From: Polluticaenibacter yanchengensis
GTDB taxonomy: Bacteria > Bacteroidota > Bacteroidia > Chitinophagales > Chitinophagaceae
Direction of reading: 5' to 3'
DNA: 64,000 bases
NCBI GenBank assembly: GCA_027854065.1
Contig: JAQGEF010000010.1
Coordinates: 62,001-126,000, forward strand
Under the pieces are notes generated by a model that made no database searches, was not told the DNA's origin, and saw only the letters and a list, made by a program, of their open reading frames with translations. Shown here in pieces: positions 54,101 to 62,361 of the stretch; position 1 is the stretch's first letter; every line of letters begins with the position of its first letter. Made by a program: the position numbers and the translations under genes.

Positions 54101-57100
54101 ATTTGTGAGTTCCTGATAATATTATTGTCAGCATCATTGGTCAATTGTACTGCAAAGCCATAAGTGCCTTGTGTGGCATCAATGATAAAGTTGTTGATGA
54201 TAAAGTGTTTACCACCATCAATTTTAAGAACAGCTCTTTCGTTGGAGTTTGTAGAATTGAATTTTAGTGTATTGCCATTGCCGTTGAATGTAATGGTATT
54301 AACAGCAGATGCACCTTTTACTCTTCCGAATTTCACTTGTTCCGTATAGATACCGCTATTGGCTACTACATTGAATACAACCGGACCGGAGATGCCGCAA
54401 TTCATTGCGTTATAAGCAGCCATTAAACTGGTGAAGTTGGTGCTACTTGGTTGTGCGTTTCTATCAATAGTATAAGTGCCGGCCATAAAAGCTGGTTGTA
54501 CCGATAAGTATAGTGTATCGGAAAACACACTGGTGCCGCCACAGGTTACTCTTATACGATAGTAAGCAGAACCATCAGACATGAATCCGATTGTTGGTGT
54601 TAAAGAAGGTTCTCCTACTGCAGTAAATGTACCGTTTTGTGTAGTTGCTGCTTCTAACTGGAATATCTGACCGCCACCAATAGAGTTTCCTGTTAAGGAG
54701 ATGGTCATCGGTTCATCCGTACAAATAGTGGTGGCTGTTAAGGACGCTTTGCCTGCAACCGGAGTGGTACAACCCGGAGCAGTAAATTCAAATGCGCCGA
54801 TATCCGGTGTTGCAATTGTTCTATTTACACCAAGAATATCTTTGGCAATGCCAATATTTGCACCGGTATTATCTAATGCCGGATTTTTTGGTTTCAGATT
54901 CCCCGTAGGTTCATCTTCAAACATCGGGTCTGAAAAATAGGATTTCGCATCCTGTTTTGAAGCATTTCTCCATTCCTGCAATGTTTTGTACCTGGTGCCT
55001 GATAAATAAGCCAGTGAACTGGCGGCTACAGAAGAACTAAAATAATAGTTATTAAAGTTGATTTGGTTATCGTCTACACTACTGTTGCAATAGATAGAAG
55101 TATTTGTTCCCAGGCCGCCACGTGTAACAGAAATATTATTGTTCATAAAGTTGATTCCTGTAGCATCGCTGATATAAAAACCTGTTGCCTGGTGATCCGC
55201 TGTATTACCCGTTCCTAAACCGCTTAAAGAAATAGTATTATGGTAGTAATTGGCATTATGAGAAAGGTTGTTGTAAATACCATAAACATTACCTCCACCG
55301 TTGATATTGTAAATTAAGTTATTGGCTATTAAATTTTCCATACCACTCAGGCCGGAAGCTGTAGCGAAGTTGATACCATAAAATGTGGTAGTAGGCATGC
55401 CTCCTCCAAAAAAGTTGGTCATGGTATTACCGGAAATGTTCAGCCTGGTATTGATATTACCAATGTAAATAGCATTGGTAGTTGTCAGGTTGGTGGTTCT
55501 GGTTGGCCTGGATATAAAGTTTTCGCTGATTAATGTATTGAATGAACAAACCACGTAAACAGCTGTTTCTCTGAAATCCAGGATCCTGTTTTTCTCTATA
55601 ACCGTATTGCCATTGGCAACGGTTGTATTACCTACCAGTGTGATCCCGTAGTTACCTCCAATTATCTGGTTGTTGGAAATGATATTGCCATCACAGCCTG
55701 CTGCACCGGTAGAAACCGGGGCTGTCATATTGTTGGAAATAATGATACCCCCGTACCTGTTGGATGGTGCGTTAATATCTGTTTTAATAATGCTGTTTCT
55801 GATGGTATTTGAATCAGCATCATTGGATATGAAAAAGCCGTAGCCATATTCAGAAGAACCGGTACCGGTAGCATTGATCACTAAATTATCAAATACAAAA
55901 TGATCGGCATTATCCAGGTGGATCACTGCTCTGGCTGTATTTTCGGTTGCTTTAAAAGCTATTTCATTACCATTACCATTGAAAGTAATCTTATTGGTAG
56001 CACTTGCACCCGGGACATTTAAAATGTGTAACTGTTCAGTATAAACTGCATTACCGGACGTAACATTAAATACAACAGCACCATTGATACCACATTTTAT
56101 AAAATCTATCGCGGATTTAAATGACTGGAAATTTGTAGCAGTTGCCGGTTCATTTTTATTAATGGTAAATGTTCCGGAGATTAAGTTAGGCGTAGATACC
56201 AGAACTGATCCTGCATTTGCCGTACCGCCGGTTGTACAGGTGACTACACAACGATAGTAGGTAGAAGCTGTTTGGCTAACTTTGGTAATTGGTGTCGTTG
56301 CTTGTGGAATATTTGTCCAGGTGGAATTGTTAGCGGATTGTTGCCACTGGTATGTTAATCCGGAGTTTTGTGATGCATTTAATAAGCTTAATTCAAAGGT
56401 TTCTCCGGCACACACATATACAGAAGAAGCATTCGCATTGCCTGCCTTCAGGTCAGTAGAAGTACAGGGTAATGCTTCCGTCCAGGAAAAAATCATGTTT
56501 GGACGAGTTGTTTGAGATCCTAAATTAGATCCTGTACTGATATTACAGTAGTTTTCATCGGAGTAACCACCAATTGTATGAGAAGCGTTGAAGGTTAAAT
56601 TTGTAGTCCATGTTACAAACGGATTAGCTGTTGTTGAACCGTTTATACCATCGGTACATAATTCTATTACCAGGTTATCTGTACCATTCCAAAAGAAAGG
56701 TGACGAAAATGGAAATGAATTGACACCTAAAACCGCTAAATGATTCTGTGGGCCATAAACCTGTTTAGTGCCGGTTTCCCAGGTGGTATTGCTTAAAGAA
56801 GCTGTACTGGTGGTACCGATTTTAATGGAAAGCCTGTCAACCTGTCTTTCTGCAGGCGTGAAGTCATTGACATACATTCCCAGGTCTTTAACCGTAAATT
56901 TTATGGCATTTAAATTACCGGTAGTGATACCGGCTGCCCGCAATTCACTGGCTAGTATTAAATATTGCATCCTGGAACCCCTGTTCATGTCTCCCAGCGG
57001 ACAAGGATAAACCCAATCCGTATTGGAATCATCTCCGGTTCCAATCGCTTTATCTACCTGGGCATTCACAGATAAGACATTAAGCAATGAAAGTAATAGT

Positions 57101-57138
57101 AAGACCAAATAAAAACCGATCTTCTTGCTGTTTCTCAT
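48190..57138 (-). CDS. Giant surface adhesin: three beta-helix modules, IgGFc-binding-like module, T9SS type B domain
   Basis: The 2982-residue protein has a signal peptide (ending SVNAQ), then an N-terminal domain (about 28-230). Three large repeats follow, each an Ig-like domain plus a right-handed parallel beta-helix (about 235-786, 787-1350, 1350-1925). Their recurring motifs are TYTI..., CGI.GPVVFNV, YTEQ, NTIRN/DNNIIRN and a closing P-D-x-G-A-Y/F-E-F. An IgGFc-binding-like module (about 2083-2555; TRFWFGYGHTESDY, IESDEPIAAYVK) resembles that of the 1374-residue neighbour. PKD, Ig-like and fibronectin III domains come next, and a CHU_C type B sorting domain (about 2893-2982; NAFSPNGDGLNDVF). 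Beta-helices of this kind are seen in adhesins and polysaccharide-binding proteins; no lyase active site was recognised. Confidence 0.88.
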   Translation of the reverse strand: MRNSKKIGFYLVLLLLSLLNVLSVNAQVDKAIGTGDDSNTDWVYPCPLGDMNRGSRMQYLILASELRAAGITTGNLNAIKFTVKDLGMYVNDFTPAERQVDRLSIKIGTTSTASLSNTTWETGTKQVYGPQNHLAVLGVNSFPFSSPFFWNGTDNLVIELCTDGINGSTTANPFVTWTTNLTFNASHTIGGYSDENYCNISTGSNLGSQTTRPNMIFSWTEALPCTSTDLKAGNANASSVYVCAGETFELSLLNASQNSGLTYQWQQSANNSTWTNIPQATTPITKVSQTASTYYRCVVTCTTGGTANAGSVLVSTPNLISGTFTINKNEPATATNFQSFKSAIDFIKCGINGAVVFNVTSGNAVYTEQLHILNVPGASATNKITFNGNGNEIAFKATENTARAVIHLDNADHFVFDNLVINATGTGSSEYGYGFFISNDADSNTIRNSIIKTDINAPSNRYGGIIISNNMTAPVSTGAAGCDGNIISNNQIIGGNYGITLVGNTTVANGNTVIEKNRILDFRETAVYVVCSFNTLISENFISRPTRTTNLTTTNAIYIGNINTRLNISGNTMTNFFGGGMPTTTFYGINFATASGLSGMENLIANNLIYNINGGGNVYGIYNNLSHNANYYHNTISLSGLGTGNTADHQATGFYISDATGINFMNNNISVTRGGLGTNTSIYCNSSVDDNQINFNNYYFSSSVAASSLAYLSGTRYKTLQEWRNASKQDAKSYFSDPMFEDEPTGNLKPKNPALDNTGANIGIAKDILGVNRTIATPDIGAFEFTAPGCTTPVAGKASLTATTICTDEPMTISLTGNSIGGGQIFQLEAATTQNGTFTAVGEPSLTPTIGFMSDGSAYYRIRVTCGGTSVFSDTLYLSVQPAFMAGTYTIDRNAQPSSTNFTSLMAAYNAMNCGISGPVVFNVVANSGIYTEQVKFGRVKGASAVNTITFNGNGNTLKFNSTNSNERAVLKIDGGKHFIINNFIIDATQGTYGFAVQLTNDADNNIIRNSQILSSTTSTSASNFAGIVISASGNDPIGTGDTWSDDNLIENNLIKGGYYGITIAGDPVYFSNFSNFIYNNHVINNRIEDFYSTGIYSIGVEGTIIENNTLSRPTRTSVAAFNGIYLSQTNANVTITKNKITNPFGGNPNATQAFVGFYFDYAGHEKPCIISNNLVYNINGLGAQTGFSVNSGGLFKIYHNTISFDNISVPVSNTATTSGLSVSYAANGIDLKNNIFTITRGGTGLKYGLNFVNGDVIPVASDYNNWYIKGTGGNNFIGYRDNAIATLEQWRVITNRDHHSISFNPVYADSAAGNYAPTVAPLNDKGTSVGISVDILNQPRNTTTPDMGAYEFQLTPCISGVLAGEAIVNPNSNICIGTNVTLNLKNNTTSGYQTYRWQRAATLSSTWTTISDTLYIPELISEAVGNAYYRCIVECNGISDTSVVAQLTVNAPLAAGTYTISKTGGDYNSFNAAVSAMACGIAGPVTFNVANDTYTEQVLFRKIGGASQNARVTFQAAGTNAILAFNSTTTNNYVIKFDSANFITIKGLTINALNATNARVIEITGTSSYDSISNNTINSAVATATANTRMGIFTSVLKGTGNVINNNTINNGASGIYISSTTLMRNGGIQIKNNTIKTAYQYGIYVGLTDSVEITNNNVELKAPLNTTAYAIYETGARGLYNISSNKVDIASTTTTTYGLFVGGSNATKNNATIHKNIIKATESNTGTLYGIYFSGNENANAINNVVDIKTSNASSYGFYSTSSIDLKVFNNTVRNASASATNNYAAYFTDGSSDRHYADIRNNILYNEGNGKAIFINNTARFFSNYNLLFTNGNVLGQNTTGNNFANLDEWRIGVDLDENSISIKPAISTADLTPVVSDPQVWAINGRGVQISENEFDINNNRRAVSLKEGAPDLGAYEFVPTSVPANAVATPATPAANSLQVFKVGTDTVLAVQWGANVPDNITIKRYSGALPTNLQTGTEPMYFYLDADVTGSGNYTYNAKLNYIDPWRGFIDRESRIRLGKTNPANEWTVDAASNVDISANIISQSNLNFIDKLTGLTNPQISYPGTDSVRTDTTNMGTRFWFGYGHTESDYRINSLVASFGGGAKDAKVTVRINGTSWSRTYNVPAHTFVSAESIPRTGTSGALLLREGWSERGISIESDEPIAAYVKADGQIAETGSTMLIPTSAYGYEYYALAYSQDSYDINVYSWFYVIADNDSTKIEITPIKPTVGGREANKPFTITLNKGEVYQLLGARKSQNGAYDLSGSKIKSISNDAGNCYPVAVFSGNTRAFIDCSESFVPFGNYLVQQAYPTNIWGSEYLVAPTVQNDDHKESIKNLYRIMVKDPATVVKVNGTTLTGITENGFYSYWSNTADHIESSHPVQVAQYIPGSSVACEINSTGPEMFYAVPVNQGLYNVEYYRTNESFTGASARVYIQIVIPTEGLKSLLIDGSNTYDYDYAHPNKPGYSVVVKQYMPNRETGSISSDSMFTAITYGLAGTNSYGFTTGVAFRNITDPGITNIYDSTGTYSDFNCLGTPFKFSVLLPSIATNIVWKFSNASQLNPNADSIQTTPVLLGTVVKNGNTYYKYGVDKEFLFNTAGNYVIPVQYTSPVIDNCSSTKQLYLNVKVVESPKVDFTQTYTGCINDVAVFNPTLITAPEDKADKFFWNFGDQTSSRIQAPSKTFSSAGNYTVNLRAITAEGCLATASKPVSVNALPVVTFDNANISVCYGTNATLAVKDPVTNAVYQWYSVATGGTPVFTGATYTINNVTTAQNLYVSATLNGCVSQPRVPVTISVYERVFAPTVTVAEVGITSVTFTWQAVQGANGYSVSTDGGTTWASPSSGVNGLTHTVSGINTVTTIKLLVKALDANNCTDAVSVEVSATTLPGELFFPNAFSPNGDGLNDVFKIEGHSIASLKMIVFNQWGQKIFETADRSIGWDGKHNGKLQPAGVYMYVANIVLIDGSTVQKKGSVNLIR

Positions 57139-57394
57139 AATGTAGTTGTTAGGTTATTTGTATCGAATGCCGTTTTTCAGCAGTCTTTATTAACTAAAAA
57201 ATAACGGAGGTAAAGTTATTTTTCTCACATCTCAGAATTATGAGTCGAATCATTCAAAAAATAAAATGAATGGAAACAACTATTTTTACGATTAGTTATT
57301 TTTGGGGAGGTTAAAAGACTATCAGATTCTGCGATTCTTGGAATTCGTAGGATTTAGAGCTAAATTCACCGTTTAAAAAGTCAAAGGACTTAAA

Positions 57395-59422
57395 ATGTTA
57401 ATTCTGAAAAAAATAAAATATATAATTATTAAATTAATATGTGTTTTATCTATATATAACTGTTTATTAAATACCTCATTCGCTCAGGAAATAAAACAGA
57501 GTTTATCAACCTATAAATGTGATACAAACGCCATTGATCAATATATCAGGAAGGCGAATGTATATATGGAAACACATAATGACAGCGTGCCTATATTACT
57601 CAATCAGGCGTTGAAAGAAAGTTACCTGTGTGGTAATGATAAACGCATTATAAAATCACTGGCACAAATTACGACCTGGCAATACGGACATAATGCTTCT
57701 TTGGCCATCAGCTACGGATACCAAACGATTGAAGAATATAACAGGCGGAAAATAACTGGCCAGAATATATCTAACAAGGATATTTACAAGGTGTACAATG
57801 TAATGGCAAGGTCATACGAAGCCAAAGGTATTATTGACTCTACAGCTTATTTCTATTATTTGCTGAACGATGAAATTGCCAATGGCAGTGATACATCTAA
57901 AGATTTTGCCGTATCGGTTTACAGCCAGTTGGCACTTTTCTGGCTGAATACGAACTGGGATATTAACAGTGGTTATATTGAACCGACCAAGGAGTTTATC
58001 GAAAAATCAAGACAGGCCGAAAAGAACCTGCCGGATTCAAATCTGCAGGCATATACCAGCTACATGCTGCAGGGTGCCTATTATTTGTGCATCAAACAAT
58101 TCGATTCATCCAGGTATTATTTTCTTAAGTACCTGGATCTGAGAAAGAAAAATAATACGTTGAATGTTACATGGTACGCAGCTGTTTATTTAAATATTGC
58201 TGAAACTTATATGCTCGAGAATAATCCGGAAATGGCATTGGTGTATTTAGATAAAACGATGGAGTTGAAAGAAAAACTCGCCGGGTTTCAAAGATATTTA
58301 ACTATTACTAAACTTTATTATGCAAGGGCTTATTACCAGCTTAAAAAATATAAAGCAGGGATAGAGTATTTTGAGTCTGCTATTTCCAATAATGCGATGA
58401 ATACATTATTCTCCCGGGAGCTGGTAGAGGCATATAATTACACGAGTGATGCGTATCATGCAATAGGAAATAATGATAAAGCATTTGAGTACAAAAATAT
58501 TTATACCCAGTTGCATGATAGTTTAAATAAGAAAGACAGGATTGATATGATGAACCGCCTGCAGATTAAATTCAACATAGCGGAAAAAGATAAAAAACTG
58601 GCGGAGCAGAATCTTTCTATTTTAAAAACGGATGAAAGCATTAAGCGAAAAAATATCATTATATCGTCAATGTCTGCATTGGCATTATTACTGGCTGGTT
58701 TGTTTATTTTGTGGCAGCGTAACAGTAAGCATAAACAAAGATTGCAGCAGGAACAGATTAATAGCTTCGATCAGAAAATGCAGATAGCAAACCTGAACGC
58801 CACCATTGAAGGGGTAGAGCATGAACGGAAGCGGATAGCGGCAGAACTCCACGATGGCATAGGCGGACTACTTTCTGCAGCAAAAATAAATTTCGAACTG
58901 GTAAAGGAAAAGTACCATTTAGCGGACAAAGAAGATTACAATGACAGTATTGTTTTATTATCCAACGCTGCCAGCGAGTTGAGAAAAACAGCACACAATA
59001 TGATGCCTGAAATGCTTATCCAGCAAGGGTTGACCAAAGCGATAGAATTATACTGTAATTCCACCAGCAATAACAGCAACCTGCAGATACAATTTCAGAC
59101 AGCCGGCGAAATATTGGAATTAAGCCCTAACTTTGAACTCGCTATATATCGCATCGTTCAGGAATTGGTTCATAACATTATTAAGCATGCCCATGCTACA
59201 AAAGCGATGATTCAAATAGGATTTAGCAATAATATTGTTGATATCACTGTAGAAGATGACGGCATCGGAATGCCTGAGCATGTGATAGAAAAAGGGAATG
59301 GTGGTATAGGATTGGGAAGTATTCAAAACAGGCTGAAAGCTATAAATGGCACAATGCACATCCAAAACTTAGCAGACGGCGGTACCGGCATTTATATAGA
59401 AATTTTTGTAAACAAGCATTAG
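57395..59422 (+). CDS. Sensor histidine kinase with TPR sensor region (NarL-type partner)
   Basis: The 675-residue protein has an N-terminal signal/TM segment (about 8-31), a long TPR-like helical region predicted outside the membrane (about 40-395) and a TM (about 423-440; IIISSMSALALLLAGLFILW). A short coiled coil and a HisKA_3 domain follow, with phospho-acceptor His486 in ERKRIAAELHDGIGG. The GHKL ATPase domain (about 575-672) shows QELVHNIIKHA, VEDDGIGMP and GGIGLGSIQNRL. The response regulator gene starts 4 bp after its stop. It is divergent from the giant adhesin across a 256-bp gap, so adhesin control by this pair is possible but unproven. Confidence 0.92.
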   Translation: MLILKKIKYIIIKLICVLSIYNCLLNTSFAQEIKQSLSTYKCDTNAIDQYIRKANVYMETHNDSVPILLNQALKESYLCGNDKRIIKSLAQITTWQYGHNASLAISYGYQTIEEYNRRKITGQNISNKDIYKVYNVMARSYEAKGIIDSTAYFYYLLNDEIANGSDTSKDFAVSVYSQLALFWLNTNWDINSGYIEPTKEFIEKSRQAEKNLPDSNLQAYTSYMLQGAYYLCIKQFDSSRYYFLKYLDLRKKNNTLNVTWYAAVYLNIAETYMLENNPEMALVYLDKTMELKEKLAGFQRYLTITKLYYARAYYQLKKYKAGIEYFESAISNNAMNTLFSRELVEAYNYTSDAYHAIGNNDKAFEYKNIYTQLHDSLNKKDRIDMMNRLQIKFNIAEKDKKLAEQNLSILKTDESIKRKNIIISSMSALALLLAGLFILWQRNSKHKQRLQQEQINSFDQKMQIANLNATIEGVEHERKRIAAELHDGIGGLLSAAKINFELVKEKYHLADKEDYNDSIVLLSNAASELRKTAHNMMPEMLIQQGLTKAIELYCNSTSNNSNLQIQFQTAGEILELSPNFELAIYRIVQELVHNIIKHAHATKAMIQIGFSNNIVDITVEDDGIGMPEHVIEKGNGGIGLGSIQNRLKAINGTMHIQNLADGGTGIYIEIFVNKH

Positions 59423-59426
59423 GATT

Positions 59427-60050
59427 ATGATCAAAGTTATTATTGCCGATGACCATACTTTAGTCATTAACGGTATTCAGAAAGTACTGGCTACTACAGA
59501 TGCTTTTACTATTTTGGATACATTTAAAAATGGTGAGGACTTATTGAACGGGCTTAAAACGCTTCAGCCGGATATTCTGCTGCTGGACATACAAATGCCG
59601 GGGAAAACTGGTATTGAGCTGGCCGGTATTATTAATAAGAAATACCCGGCTATAAAAATTATCGCCCTTACAAATGTTGAGATCATTCACCAGGTAAAGA
59701 AAATGATCACTAATGGCGCACAAGGCTATTTGCTAAAAGATGTGGAGCCACAGTTGCTGATTAAAACTATTACAGATGTTTACAATGGGGAGCAGGTCAT
59801 TCACCCGAGAATAAAGGATGAGTTGACTAAATCTTATTTTTCGAAGTCAAATGCGAACCCTGAATTAACGCGTAGGGAAATCGAAATATTGAAACTGATA
59901 GCGGACGAATTTACCAACCCGGAAATTGCTGAAAAATTATTTATAAGTCCCCATACGGTAGAGAATCATCGTAATCATATCCTGCAAAAACTAGGCGTAA
60001 AAAATACCGCAGGATTAATAAAAAAGGCGATAGAAGAGGGGATTATTTAG
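59427..60050 (+). CDS. Response regulator, NarL/FixJ family
   Basis: The 207-residue product has a receiver domain (about 3-120) with phospho-acceptor Asp54 in DILLLDIQMPG, acidic pair ADDH, and the Thr/Lys positions of the switch. A LuxR-type helix-turn-helix follows (about 142-202; LTRREIEILKLIADEFTNPEIAEKLFISPHTVENHRNHILQKL). It is the cognate regulator of the kinase encoded 4 bp upstream. It should bind DNA as a phosphorylated dimer. Target genes cannot be read from the sequence; the divergent adhesin and the nearby SusC/SusD pair are candidates. Confidence 0.95.
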   Translation: MIKVIIADDHTLVINGIQKVLATTDAFTILDTFKNGEDLLNGLKTLQPDILLLDIQMPGKTGIELAGIINKKYPAIKIIALTNVEIIHQVKKMITNGAQGYLLKDVEPQLLIKTITDVYNGEQVIHPRIKDELTKSYFSKSNANPELTRREIEILKLIADEFTNPEIAEKLFISPHTVENHRNHILQKLGVKNTAGLIKKAIEEGII

Positions 60051-60053
60051 TAT

Positions 60054-60095
60054 GATCCCATTTAAATAGTTCGATTAAGCTACCTAAATGGGATC
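60054..60095 (+). terminator. Terminator-like hairpin after the response regulator
   Basis: GATCCCATTTA (60054-60064) and TAAATGGGATC (60085-60095) form a perfect 11-bp stem with a 20-nt loop beginning 3 bp after the stop. There is no T-run. Confidence 0.5.
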
Positions 60096-60134
60096 AATGA
60101 ACATTTGAGGCTATCGGCAACCCGAATAAATCCA

Positions 60135-60245
60135 AGCTTTAATTCCGGCTTCTCCGGGCTCGCTTCGCTCGGTGCTAAGGCACCTGCCGCTAAGGCGGCA
60201 GCCCTGCATATCCGGCAGCCCGTCAGCTACAGTAATTCTATTTAA
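60135..60245. repeat. Intergenic mosaic repeat, copy 4
   Basis: The copy lies between the convergent regulator and SusD genes. It contains CCGGGCTCGCTTCGCTCGGT (60154-60173) and consecutive hairpins GGTGCTAAGGCACC and CTGCCGCTAAGGCGGCAG, then GCATATCCGGCAGCCCG (60206-60222), and a trailing agtaattctattt. It is most like copy 3. Confidence 0.7.
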
Positions 60246-60272
60246 CACCTGGCATTTTGTTTCTTCAGAATT

Positions 60273-62336
60273 TTAATACCCATTATTGCCAAACTCATCT
60301 GCATTTTGAATTTGATTCAGGAATGTAAATGGAATTGGACGAACATAGTGCTTGGTAGGCACAAAATTATTTGCGGCCTTTTTATTGTACTTTGCTAATC
60401 TTGCTTCAAATGCTTTGTTTCTTTTCAATAATGCCCAACGGTTAAATTCTCCGCAAAGTTCACGAGCATACTCATCAAATACATCATCCATCGATGCAGA
60501 GGTCAGCTGCATGCCTGTAGCAGTGTTAAAGTCTGCAGCATTGCGACAAGCACGTTTGCGAATTTCATTTAAGTATTGGGCTGCAGAGCCACCGCCACTG
60601 GAACTGTGTAACGAAGCTTCTGCTGCTATTAAATAAATTTCAGCCATGCGTATAATCATAAGGTTACCTAGTTTTTGCTGAAAGTTACTTCCAACCCATC
60701 CGCCATCGAAGTTGTGGTTAAACTTTTGCATAGCAGGAAACAATGTTGCCAAAGTGGATGGTACTAATCCGTTTGTAGAAATATTTGCTTTATAGGTGCT
60801 ACCGGTTACATCTGAATTATCAAAAAGGTCATCAATATTTACTGTAACATACCGTCTGGCTTTTTTCTCTTCGGCAGTCAAAGGCTTCTTGCTTAAGTAA
60901 GCAATAAAACGGTCTTCATCGGCTGCTAAAGGATATGGATGCACATTTGCATTTGATATTTCTGTAAGGGCAGTGGTATTGCCTGTATGATCCCCTTTAT
61001 TCCAGATTTTAGGAATGTACTGCCAGGTAGCATTTTGCGATGCATTGCGAGCATTAACATCAGCATAAGGATAGATTTTCTCCCCAATATGCGATGCATC
61101 TATACCATATTTTGTACACATGGCAGCAGTAAGGGTAATGGTAGCATTGGCATAAGTTACATTTGCGGGTGTAGGCACTGCCGATCCTAAGCTGTTAATA
61201 GCCTGTACTCCTGAATAATTGGTAAAAGCGGTTACAAACGTATGTTCCCAACGTTTATCATAATCTGCATTAAAACAATTAATCAAATATTTAGTAGGTG
61301 CAATCACCTGCTGATTACAACGGCCATAATAAGCATTGGACGTATTAGGATTTACTGCTTTTTTAAATATATCTCCAGTTCCGAAAGCATCGTCAAATTT
61401 AGGATAGTAATGCAGGTACAAATTTGGTCGCGCAGCCGATGTATTGTAATCGAATGAAGCATTGTATGGATTTAAGCCATAAGCAGTAAATAATACCTCA
61501 GCATTGTTTCTATTATTGGCTGCTGCAAAAACTTTTGCAAAATCATCATACATAGCAGCATTATATGCTCCCATATTGTTTATTAATGTATCAGCCACTT
61601 CCTTTGCTCTTGTCCAGTACGTTTTACTGCCTTCACTTAAGCCTTCGCCGCCACCTTGTGCGTATGTACGTGCCATTAAACCAAGTGCTGCTTTCTTTGT
61701 TACACGTTGCGGGTTATTATCCAATGGTGTTACAGGCAAATCATTAAATGCATCTCTCAGATCTTTTATTATTTGAGCATACAATTCAGGAATGGTACTG
61801 CGTTTAGGATTTAAGTCCTGTACAGGATTGTATGTTACTATCAGCGGTACATTGCCATAATGTGCTACCAGTACAGAATAATAATAAGCTCTTAGTAGCT
61901 TTGTTTCCGCCACCAGTATTTTAATTTGTGCAGGATCCCCATCCAATAAATTCGGAGCAAGTTGAATACTTTTATTACAATCTTTAATTGAACCCCAGGC
62001 AAAATCCCAGACATTCCTCACAATATTTGCATTGTCAGTAAGTTCTTCATAGGCTGTAAGAAATCTATAGGTATTATGGTTGTTGTAAGGAAATGTCCAC
62101 AAATCAGTTCCTAACTCCGATTGTAAGCCGTATTGCATACTTACCAACGAGCCCCAAAGACCAGAATAACAATTTGACTGATAAGACTTCCAACCATCAA
62201 ATTTACTCAACACAACATCTTCAGTAAGTGCCGTAGGATTGTATTCATCTAATTTTGTACAAGAGCTGATTCCAACTGAAACAGCGGCCCCGATGGCACA
62301 GGCATTTATTATTTTTTTTAATATTTTCGATTTCAT
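60273..62336 (-). CDS. RagB/SusD family nutrient-binding outer-membrane lipoprotein
   Basis: SusD-like lipoproteins form the lid of the SusC transporter and bind oligosaccharides or other nutrients at the cell surface. The 687-residue product has a lipoprotein signal with Cys26 in GISSC, the N-terminal SusD helices (TKLDEYNPTALTEDVVLSKFDGWKSYQSNCYSGLWG) and the TPR-like core (IKILVAETKLLRAYYYSVLVAHYGNVPLI; KKAALGLMARTYAQGG). The C-terminal motif is YLNEIRKRACRNAADF ... DEYARELCGEFNRWALLKR, typical of the family. The SusC-like gene is 25 bp upstream on the same strand. No glycoside hydrolase follows, so the substrate is not indicated. Confidence 0.95.
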   Translation of the reverse strand: MKSKILKKIINACAIGAAVSVGISSCTKLDEYNPTALTEDVVLSKFDGWKSYQSNCYSGLWGSLVSMQYGLQSELGTDLWTFPYNNHNTYRFLTAYEELTDNANIVRNVWDFAWGSIKDCNKSIQLAPNLLDGDPAQIKILVAETKLLRAYYYSVLVAHYGNVPLIVTYNPVQDLNPKRSTIPELYAQIIKDLRDAFNDLPVTPLDNNPQRVTKKAALGLMARTYAQGGGEGLSEGSKTYWTRAKEVADTLINNMGAYNAAMYDDFAKVFAAANNRNNAEVLFTAYGLNPYNASFDYNTSAARPNLYLHYYPKFDDAFGTGDIFKKAVNPNTSNAYYGRCNQQVIAPTKYLINCFNADYDKRWEHTFVTAFTNYSGVQAINSLGSAVPTPANVTYANATITLTAAMCTKYGIDASHIGEKIYPYADVNARNASQNATWQYIPKIWNKGDHTGNTTALTEISNANVHPYPLAADEDRFIAYLSKKPLTAEEKKARRYVTVNIDDLFDNSDVTGSTYKANISTNGLVPSTLATLFPAMQKFNHNFDGGWVGSNFQQKLGNLMIIRMAEIYLIAAEASLHSSSGGGSAAQYLNEIRKRACRNAADFNTATGMQLTSASMDDVFDEYARELCGEFNRWALLKRNKAFEARLAKYNKKAANNFVPTKHYVRPIPFTFLNQIQNADEFGNNGY

Positions 62337-62361
62337 AATTTTCTGATTTTAAACACTTCAA

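Noticed and set aside
48190..57138. Polysaccharide lyase function for the beta-helix adhesin
   Set aside because: The beta-helices lack any recognised catalytic motif and the Ig/PKD/CHU_C context fits an adhesin better.
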